From assembly GCA_021789565.1 (NCBI GenBank), contig JAJYJL010000112.1, positions 1 to 11,874 on the forward strand: a stretch of DNA of 11,874 nt, written 5' to 3'. Of this stretch, positions 6,449 through 11,874 are shown piece by piece. The notes below the pieces were generated by a model. The model saw only the letters and a list, made by a program, of their open reading frames with translations. It searched no databases and had not been told where the DNA came from. Each line of letters starts with the position of its first letter. The first letter of the stretch is position 1. The position numbers and the translations under genes were made by a program. The stretch comes from Acidobacteriota bacterium. GTDB taxonomy: Bacteria > Acidobacteriota > Terriglobia > UBA7540.

Positions 6449-8860
6449 ATGGGTAAATCACTAGTTATCGTCGAATCGCCGGCTAAGGCCAAGACAATTA
6501 ACCGGTATCTGGGTTCCGGTTTCACCGTCAAGGCCTCGATGGGGCACGTCATGGACCTTCCCAAGAAGGAACTGGGCGTGGACCTCAATAACAATTTCAA
6601 GCCGAATTATGAAATGATTCCCAGCAAGAAGGAGACGATCAGGTCGCTGAAGTCCGCGGCGAAGGACGTGGATACGATCTATCTGGCCGCTGACCCTGAC
6701 CGCGAAGGCGAGGCCATCTGCTGGCATCTGCGCGAGTTACTGGACTCGAAAAAGAGAAAATTCTACCGGGTGCTTTTCAATGAAATCACCCGCGAAGCCA
6801 TTCGCAAGGCTTTTGAAAATCCCCAGGAGATTGATACCCGGCTGGTTGACGCCCAGCAGGCACGGCGCGTTCTGGATCGCCTGGTCGGCTACCAGGTAAG
6901 CCCGCTGCTGTGGGACAAGGTGCGGCGAGGCATTTCCGCCGGGCGCGTGCAGACCGTGGCTTTGCGCCTGATTGTTGAACGCGAGCGGGAAGTTCAGGCC
7001 TTTGTCAAAAAAGAGTACTGGACGATTGGCGCCAAACTCGAAGGCAAGAATCCTCCGCCGTTTGAGGCCCGCCTGCTGAAGTTCCAGGGCAAGGAACTGG
7101 AAATCCCCGACCAGGCCACCGCCGATGCCCATCGCGCGGCCCTTGAGAAAGCAAGCTACAAGGTAAGTTCCGTTGAAACGAAAGAGCGGCGCAAGTATCC
7201 TGTGCCTCCGTTTATCACCAGCAAGCTTCAGCAGGAGGCCGTGCGCAAGCTCCGCTTTACCGCCAAGAAGACCATGATGCTGGCCCAGAAACTCTATGAA
7301 GGCGTTGACTTGGGCGAAGGCCCCGTGGGCCTCATCACCTACATGCGCACAGATTCGACTCGGGTTGCGGAGAGCGCCCTGGAAGCCGTGCGGGACTACG
7401 TAAAGAAGACCTATGGCGACGAGTATCTGCCGGAACAAGCCATCCGGTACAAGAGCAAGAAGGGTGCTCAGGACGCCCATGAAGCCATTCGCCCCACGTC
7501 AATGGACCGCCCGCCTGATTCGCTGCGCGGGCAGATTTCCGCCGACGAACTCAAGCTCTACCGCCTGATCTGGCAGCGCTTCGTTGCCTCGCAGATGAAC
7601 CCCGCGGTCTTTGACCAGACCACCATCGACATTGCCGCGGGGAACTATCTGCTGCGAGCCACTGGATCGGTGGAAAAGTTCAAAGGCTTCCGCGCTGTTT
7701 ACGAAGAAGGACAGGACGATAAGGCTCCCGACAATGACGATGAGTCAAAGTCGCAGCTTCCAGCGGTTGAAAAGGACGAAGCGTTGCGCCTGCTAGGCCT
7801 GCTGCCCGAACAGCACTTCACGGAACCGCCGCCGCGCTTTAACGAGGCGACGCTGGTGAAGGCGCTGGAAGAAAAGGGGATCGGGCGGCCTTCAACATAC
7901 GCCTCCATCCTTTCGGTCATCCAGAACCGCGATTACGTGGAAAAGCTCCAGGGGCGATTCCTCCCCACCGAACTCGGCATGGTGGTGAACGATCTGCTGG
8001 TCAAGAGCTTCACCGGCATCTTCGACATCGCCTACACGGCGCGGATGGAAGAAGAGCTTGACGAAGTTGAGGATGGCAAACTTGCCTGGACCGGGGCCCT
8101 GACCGAATTCTACGACAAATTCAAGAAGGACCTTAAGGCCGCCGAGCGCGAAATGGTGGACCTGAAAGGCGAAGGCATTCCCACCGATGTCAAATGCGAA
8201 AAATGCGGCAAACCCATGAATATCCGGATGGGGCGCAGTGGCCAGTTCCTTGCCTGCACCGGCTACCCTGATTGCAAAAATACCAGCGACCTTCCGCCTG
8301 AGCTGGCCGCAAAGTATGGAACGCCTTCCACGGCTCCCGAGGTTCCGGAGCAGACCTGCGAAAAATGCGGCAAGGCGATGGCCTTGAAGCGCGGCCGGTT
8401 CGGCTACTTCATGGCCTGCACCGGCTATCCCGAGTGCCGCAATACCAAGAAGATTGTGATAAAGGAAGGCGCAGCCACCGCGGTGGGTGACGTTCCCCTG
8501 GACGAAAAATGTCCCGAGTGCGGCAACAACCTGGCAAAGAAGCACGGCCGCTACGGCGAATTCATCTCCTGCAGCAACTATCCCAAGTGCAAATTTGTTA
8601 AGCGGGAAACACTGGGCATTCCCTGTCCGGAAAAGGGCTGCAGCGGTGAAATTGTGGTGCGCCGCACCAAGCGCCGAAAGGTTTTTTACGGCTGTACACG
8701 CTATCCCGACTGCAAATTTACGGTTTGGGAAAAGCCCGTGGCCGAACCCTGCCCGGACTGCGGCTCGCCGATTCTGCTGGAAAAAACCAGCAAGAAGACC
8801 GGCGAAGCCACCCGCTACTGCTGGAAAGAGGACTGCAAGTACGAGCACACCATAGAGTAG
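6449..8860 (+). CDS. topA: DNA topoisomerase I (type IA)
   Basis: An 803-residue enzyme that relaxes negative supercoils by a single-strand cut through a 5'-phosphotyrosine. The Toprim domain starts at once (VIVESPAKAKTI with Glu9; acidic motif DPDREGE 82-88). The core has SAGRVQTVALRLIVEREREV from residue 163, the catalytic tyrosine Tyr298 in GLITYMRTDSTR, and GIGRPSTYA (477-485). From Cys583 to the end there are five Cys-rich zinc ribbons. Three have CxxCG and GYPxC/NYPxC pairs, the fourth has a wider CPEKGC, and the last (from about 768) is degenerate in spacing. These bind single-stranded DNA. Length is near the usual 700-870. The ATG has an in-frame TAA two codons upstream, so the start is firm, although no clear Shine-Dalgarno precedes it. 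An acidic stretch near residues 425-435 (about 7720-7750) looks like a surface loop. Second in the dprA-topA-trmFO block. Confidence 0.98.
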   Translation: MGKSLVIVESPAKAKTINRYLGSGFTVKASMGHVMDLPKKELGVDLNNNFKPNYEMIPSKKETIRSLKSAAKDVDTIYLAADPDREGEAICWHLRELLDSKKRKFYRVLFNEITREAIRKAFENPQEIDTRLVDAQQARRVLDRLVGYQVSPLLWDKVRRGISAGRVQTVALRLIVEREREVQAFVKKEYWTIGAKLEGKNPPPFEARLLKFQGKELEIPDQATADAHRAALEKASYKVSSVETKERRKYPVPPFITSKLQQEAVRKLRFTAKKTMMLAQKLYEGVDLGEGPVGLITYMRTDSTRVAESALEAVRDYVKKTYGDEYLPEQAIRYKSKKGAQDAHEAIRPTSMDRPPDSLRGQISADELKLYRLIWQRFVASQMNPAVFDQTTIDIAAGNYLLRATGSVEKFKGFRAVYEEGQDDKAPDNDDESKSQLPAVEKDEALRLLGLLPEQHFTEPPPRFNEATLVKALEEKGIGRPSTYASILSVIQNRDYVEKLQGRFLPTELGMVVNDLLVKSFTGIFDIAYTARMEEELDEVEDGKLAWTGALTEFYDKFKKDLKAAEREMVDLKGEGIPTDVKCEKCGKPMNIRMGRSGQFLACTGYPDCKNTSDLPPELAAKYGTPSTAPEVPEQTCEKCGKAMALKRGRFGYFMACTGYPECRNTKKIVIKEGAATAVGDVPLDEKCPECGNNLAKKHGRYGEFISCSNYPKCKFVKRETLGIPCPEKGCSGEIVVRRTKRRKVFYGCTRYPDCKFTVWEKPVAEPCPDCGSPILLEKTSKKTGEATRYCWKEDCKYEHTIE

Positions 8861-8921
8861 GACCAGCTCGCATGAGCATTCAAGTAATCGAATCTACCCC
8901 TCTTCATTCGTAGCCACGGTT

Positions 8922-8960
8922 AGTACTGGTCAAATCGTGAGCCTTTTACAGACCAGTACT
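8922..8960. repeat. Perfect 10-bp inverted repeat between topA and the SMP-30-like gene
   Basis: AGTACTGGTC (8922-8931) and GACCAGTACT (8951-8960) are exact reverse complements around a 19-base spacer. No T-run follows, so it is at best an atypical terminator for topA. It ends 65 bases before the downstream start codon and could be a paired operator. A further GACCAG directly after the topA stop (8861-8866) could pair with the CTGGTC of the left arm instead. Confidence 0.55.
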
Positions 8961-9025
8961 TCCCGAGTCAATTTCCCCGCGACTTCTGTTTGCTTTCCCT
9001 TGGCCGCCGCAGTAGAATCCCCCGC

Positions 9026-10096
9026 ATGAAAACACGTTGGATCGTCACATTATGTTTGCTGGGTCTCTTTACCGGCTGTTCTCAGAAGGAAGCTCCGAAG
9101 CAGGCGGAACAGCCGGCTTCTCCAACAATCGGCTCGATCGTGCGGCTCGATCCGGCGATTGATGCCATCATTCCCAAAGGGGCCAAAGTTGAGAAAGTCG
9201 CCAGCGGTTACGAATGGACGGAAGGCCCCGTTTGGACTCACAGCGGCGACCTGTTCTTTGCCGCGATTCATCACAACAGCATCATCGAATGGATCCCCGG
9301 CCAGGGAGCTTCGGTCTTTCTCCATCCCAGTGGCTACCAGGGAACCAAGCCTTATCCGGGGCCGGAGCCCGGCTCAAACGGTATGACCATTGATAAGGAC
9401 GGACGGCTCACCGTCGCAGGCCATGCCCGCCGCGACATCTTCCGCCTGGAGTCGCTCGAACCCGGCGCCAAACTCACCGTGCTGTGCGATCGCTACCAGG
9501 GCAAGCGCCTGAACAGTCCCAACGACCTGGTCTACAAATCCGACGGCTCGCTCTACTTTACCGATCCGCCCTACGGCCTGCCGACCCAGGGCGATAAAGA
9601 TCCCCTTAAGGAGTTGCCCTTCAATGGCGTATTCCGCCTGCCGAACGCGACCGCGCACAAACCGGGCGCCCCGCCGGACAATCGCCATCTTCAACTTGTC
9701 ATCAAGGACCTCACCCGGCCCAACGGCATCGCTTTTTCGCCAGATGAAAAGTATCTTTACATCGCCGTTTCCGATCCCGACAACATGGTCTGGATGCGCT
9801 ACGACGTCAAGCCCAACGGCATGGTGGCCAACGGCAAGGTCTTCTGCAAGGCGGATGCCAGCGAGGGCGTTGGGAGTCCGGACGGCATCAAGGTGGACGA
9901 AAAGGGAAACCTCTATGGAGCCGGCCCCGGCGGCCTCTGGATTATTTCGCCTGAAGGGAAGCATATCGGCGGCCTCAAGCTTCCGGAAAGGTCGGCCAAT
10001 TGCGCCTGGGGCGGGCCGGACGGCAAGACGCTTTACATCACCGCCAGCACCAGCGTCTATCGCATCAACCTCAGCATTCCGGGTGTGCGGCCGTAG
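9026..10096 (+). CDS. Lipoprotein SMP-30/gluconolactonase/LRE-family protein
   Basis: A 356-residue six-bladed beta-propeller of the SMP-30/gluconolactonase-like region (SGL) family. Its members hydrolyse sugar lactones or related esters using a bound divalent metal. Residues 1-17 are a lipoprotein leader ending LFTGC, giving lipidated Cys18 and a short Lys/Pro/Ala/Glu linker (20-33); Phe at -3 is slightly unusual. The metal ligands of the family are all in place: Glu66 in WTEGPVW, Asn166 in NSPNDL and Asp286 in SPDGI. Propeller strands recur as 'DGSLYFTDPPYG' (173-184), 'PNGIAFSPDEKYLYIA' (232-247) and 'DGKTLYITA' (332-340). The start at 9026 was chosen because the signal peptide begins there; the open frame extends 12 codons further, with no good ribosome site for either. 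It splits the topA-trmFO pair and lies between two palindromic sequences. Substrate unknown; a sugar-acid lactone is plausible. Confidence 0.9.
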   Translation: MKTRWIVTLCLLGLFTGCSQKEAPKQAEQPASPTIGSIVRLDPAIDAIIPKGAKVEKVASGYEWTEGPVWTHSGDLFFAAIHHNSIIEWIPGQGASVFLHPSGYQGTKPYPGPEPGSNGMTIDKDGRLTVAGHARRDIFRLESLEPGAKLTVLCDRYQGKRLNSPNDLVYKSDGSLYFTDPPYGLPTQGDKDPLKELPFNGVFRLPNATAHKPGAPPDNRHLQLVIKDLTRPNGIAFSPDEKYLYIAVSDPDNMVWMRYDVKPNGMVANGKVFCKADASEGVGSPDGIKVDEKGNLYGAGPGGLWIISPEGKHIGGLKLPERSANCAWGGPDGKTLYITASTSVYRINLSIPGVRP

Positions 10097-10174
10097 CGCC
10101 TGTTGCGGAGCTTTCGTCCGTTGGCGTCAATGGTTTTTCTCTGTGTCCTCTGCTCCGAAAAGTCGGATTACACT

Positions 10175-10247
10175 CCTCACCCGACTCCCTCCGCTCGCCG
10201 CCCTCTCCCCTGGGGAGAGGGTGCCCGAGATACGAGGGCAGGTGAGG
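10175..10247. repeat. REP-like nested palindromic repeat
   Basis: A 73-base element with two concentric inverted repeats. The outer arms are CCTCACC (10175-10181) and GGTGAGG (10241-10247). The inner arms are CCCTCTCCCC (10201-10210) and GGGGAGAGGG (10212-10221), all perfect, with one T between the inner arms. Repeats built from CCCTCACCC and CCCTCTCCCC...GGGGAGAGGG blocks are, from memory, a widespread type of extragenic palindrome found in many copies in G+C-rich bacterial genomes. Only one copy is in this window, so its multicopy nature is inferred. The transcript would fold into a very stable hairpin that may shield the 3' end of the SMP-30-like mRNA or stop transcription before trmFO. 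Confidence 0.75.
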
Positions 10248-10380
10248 GGTTATTTTCATGCTTCAGGGTGTCGCAATACGACATGAGCGACTGCGTTGAG
10301 TTCTTTGGTTTCCCCAGACACCAAAACACAGACCCGACCGGAGAAAGCCCCAGGCGCCTCAGTCAGTCTTCCGCATTGGT

Positions 10381-10389
10381 TGCTATAAT
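10381..10389 (+). promoter_or_regulatory. Extended -10 promoter of trmFO
   Basis: TGCTATAAT is an exact TGn plus TATAAT extended -10 box. The -35 position (around 10361-10366, AGTCAG) is poor, as is usual when the TG extension is present. Transcription should start at about 10396-10397, only 7-8 bases before the trmFO ATG at 10404. Confidence 0.65.
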
Positions 10390-10403
10390 CATTCAAGCAA
10401 CCG

Positions 10404-11771
10404 ATGGTGAATCCAGTCCTTATTGCCGGAGGCGGTCTTGCGGGCAGCGAAGCGGCCTGGCAGCTTGCCAGCCGCGGCGTGCGCGTCACGCTATGCGAAA
10501 TGCGCCCGCTGCGCCCGTCGCCCGCCCACAAGTCGGACCAGCTTGCGGAGTTGGTTTGCAGCAACTCGCTCAAGTCCAACTCTCCCGGCGCGGCTTCCTG
10601 GCTGCTGAAGGAAGAGATGCGCCGCGCTGGCTCACTGCTGTTGCGCCTGGCACATGAGTGCTCGGTCCCGGGCGGCTCGGCGCTTGCCGTCGACCGCGAG
10701 CGTTTTTCAGTGGCCGTCACGCAGGCCATCGAACGGCATCCGCTTATCACCCTGCGCTGCGAAGAGGTCACAGAAATCCCGAGTGAGGGTCTGGCCCTGA
10801 TCGCCACCGGCCCGCTCACGTCAGATGCGCTCGCCCAAAGCCTTCAGCGACTGACGGGAACCGAGAGCCTTGCGTTTTACGATTCCATCAGCCCCATTGT
10901 CGATGCCGACACGCTGACGATGGATCGCATCTTCCGCGCCTCGCGTTATGGCAAAGGCGGCGATGATTACCTGAACTGCCCGATGACGAAGGACGAATAT
11001 CACGCATTTTGTGAGGCGTTGATGAGCGCTGAAGCCGTCCAGGCGCATGAGTTCGAAGACGTGAAATATTTTGAAGCCTGCCTGCCCATCGAAGAACTGG
11101 CGCGCCGCGGTGTCGACACGCTGCGCTTTGGCCCCATGCGTCCTGTGGGCTTCACCGATCCTCGCACCGGCCACCGGCCTTACGCCCTGGTGCAGCTCCG
11201 CGCGGAAAATCTGCGCACCTCCAGCTACAACCTGGTCGGTTTTCAAAATCACCTGAAATTTCCCGAGCAGAAGCGAATTCTGCGCCTGATTCCGGGTCTC
11301 GAGAACGCGGAATTCCTCCGCTACGGCCAGATCCACCGCAACACTTACATCAACGCGCCGAGGCTGCTCAGTCCCGATCTCAGTTTTCGCGCCCATCCGC
11401 AGGTTTTTATTGCCGGGCAATTGTCGGGCGTGGAAGGCTATGTGGAATGTATCGCAACAGGGTTGCTGGCCGGCATGGCGCTGGCCCATCGGGTGCGGCA
11501 GGAACAGTTCACTCCGCCGCCCCGGACGACGGCGCTGGGCTCGCTGGTGCATTACGTAACACACGCCAGCCCGCAGAACTATCAGCCGGCAAACATTGCC
11601 TTCGATCTTCTGCCGCCCGTCGAGAGCCTGCCCAGAGAGGTCGCGCGCGACCGCCGCGCTCGGCACGAAAAACAGTGCGAGCGGGCGCTGCAGGATTTGC
11701 AACCCTGGCTCGAAGGTGCGGCGCCAGTGTCCCAATCGGCGGCTTCCGGCGCGATGATTGGCAGCACCTAA
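10404..11771 (+). CDS. trmFO: Methylenetetrahydrofolate-tRNA-(uracil-5-)-methyltransferase TrmFO
   Basis: A 455-residue flavoprotein that makes m5U54 in the T-loop of tRNAs using methylene-tetrahydrofolate as carbon donor and NAD(P)H plus FAD as reductant; it is cytoplasmic. It begins with the GidA-like FAD motif LIAGGGLAGSEAAWQLA (6-22), followed by EMRP (32-35). The two functional cysteines known in Bacillus TrmFO (53 and 226) match Cys52 in ELVCSNSLKS and Cys226 in FEACLPIEELA. RFGPMRPVG, YNLVGFQNHLKFPEQKRI and the C-terminal QVFIAGQLSGVEGYVE..ATGLLAG are family signatures. Length is normal (about 430-470). The ATG gives the expected short lead-in to the FAD loop; GTG is the next codon. 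There is no Shine-Dalgarno and the promoter is almost on top of the ATG, so translation is probably of a short-leader or leaderless mRNA. The last ~20 residues are low complexity (Ala/Ser). Confidence 0.97.
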   Translation: MVNPVLIAGGGLAGSEAAWQLASRGVRVTLCEMRPLRPSPAHKSDQLAELVCSNSLKSNSPGAASWLLKEEMRRAGSLLLRLAHECSVPGGSALAVDRERFSVAVTQAIERHPLITLRCEEVTEIPSEGLALIATGPLTSDALAQSLQRLTGTESLAFYDSISPIVDADTLTMDRIFRASRYGKGGDDYLNCPMTKDEYHAFCEALMSAEAVQAHEFEDVKYFEACLPIEELARRGVDTLRFGPMRPVGFTDPRTGHRPYALVQLRAENLRTSSYNLVGFQNHLKFPEQKRILRLIPGLENAEFLRYGQIHRNTYINAPRLLSPDLSFRAHPQVFIAGQLSGVEGYVECIATGLLAGMALAHRVRQEQFTPPPRTTALGSLVHYVTHASPQNYQPANIAFDLLPPVESLPREVARDRRARHEKQCERALQDLQPWLEGAAPVSQSAASGAMIGST

Positions 11772-11790
11772 CCCCAATACTGTTCACTTT

Positions 11791-11874
11791 ATGATTTTGA
11801 TGCATCGGGACATCTCCATGCGAACATTCAAACAAGCCGTTCGCGGGCGCAGCGGAAAGTTGCTCATCTTGCGC
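11791..11874 (+). CDS. Possible start of the next gene, truncated by the window
   Basis: A frame open to the right edge, 28 codons from ATG 11791. A second in-frame ATG at 11818 begins MRTFKQAVRGRSGKLLILR and has a weak GGGA 7 bases upstream. It is on the same strand as trmFO, 19-46 bases after its stop, so a downstream operon gene is plausible. In other genomes a site-specific recombinase gene often follows trmFO, but these residues do not identify one. Too short to name. Confidence 0.3.
   Translation, partial: MILMHRDISMRTFKQAVRGRSGKLLILR

Larger units (their letters stand above)
10097..10403. other. Intergenic region holding a REP-like palindrome and the trmFO promoter
   Basis: 307 bases without a supportable gene. 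The plus-strand frame open from 10103 to 10657 crosses the palindrome and overlaps trmFO, and it has no family features. Two elements are listed separately: the nested palindrome at 10175-10247 and the extended -10 box at 10381-10389. Nothing else stands out. Confidence 0.6.

Noticed and set aside
7892..8848. A 318-codon minus-strand open frame opposite the topA zinc-ribbon region
   Set aside because: The plus strand encodes unmistakable Cys4 ribbons here. The antisense product is an Ala/Phe/Gly-rich sequence with no start signal.
10103..10657. A 184-codon plus-strand frame running from the intergenic region into trmFO
   Set aside because: It reads through the REP-like palindrome and overlaps trmFO out of frame. 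No ribosome site or recognisable motif.
10821..11777. A 318-codon minus-strand open frame opposite trmFO
   Set aside because: It is fully antisense to trmFO, whose FAD, Cys226 and C-terminal motifs are intact. No ribosome site or family features.
1..11874. CRISPR array, transposase, phage or toxin-antitoxin genes
   Set aside because: No regularly spaced repeats and no protein with such motifs were seen on either strand. Apart from the sugar-related genes and the REP-like element, the window is housekeeping.

Overview
The window most likely comes from a soil-type Acidobacteriota genome. This is an inference from the moderately high G+C, the gene order dprA - topA - trmFO, the LacI subfamily, and the DUF6807 plus Tat-exported Gfo/Idh/MocA pair. 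No rRNA or other marker is present to prove it.

Left part (1-3882), accessory sugar and polysaccharide metabolism: two minus-strand genes lie head to tail. They encode a secreted DUF6807 protein (230-1237) and, beyond it, the first 59 codons of a Tat-exported Gfo/Idh/MocA-type oxidoreductase cut by the window edge (1-179). Across a 548-base spacer, a LacI-family regulator with a shortened hinge (1786-2829) is transcribed rightwards. It is followed by a secreted alpha/beta hydrolase of the acetyl-xylan/feruloyl esterase type (3007-3882). A 17-bp perfect palindrome sits just upstream of the esterase. The natural reading is a small regulated locus for extracytoplasmic handling of plant-derived or other carbohydrates. 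The substrate cannot be read from the sequence.

Middle and right (4005-11771), mostly housekeeping: a minus-strand cytidylate-kinase-like protein (4005-4745) is divergent from dprA (5233-6366), which is followed by topA (6449-8860) and trmFO (10404-11771). The block covers DNA uptake and recombination, DNA supercoiling and tRNA m5U54 methylation. It is interrupted by a lipoprotein SMP-30/gluconolactonase-like gene (9026-10096). On its left lies a perfect 10-bp inverted repeat (8922-8960), and on its right a nested REP-like palindrome (10175-10247). trmFO has a consensus extended -10 box ending only 14 bases before its ATG and no Shine-Dalgarno sequence, which suggests a very short-leader or leaderless mRNA.

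I saw no tRNA, rRNA, CRISPR array, transposase, phage gene or defence system. The window is mostly recognisable genes. The points worth following are the regulatory palindromes, the hinge-reduced LacI regulator, the near-leaderless trmFO and the uncharacterised DUF6807/oxidoreductase module.
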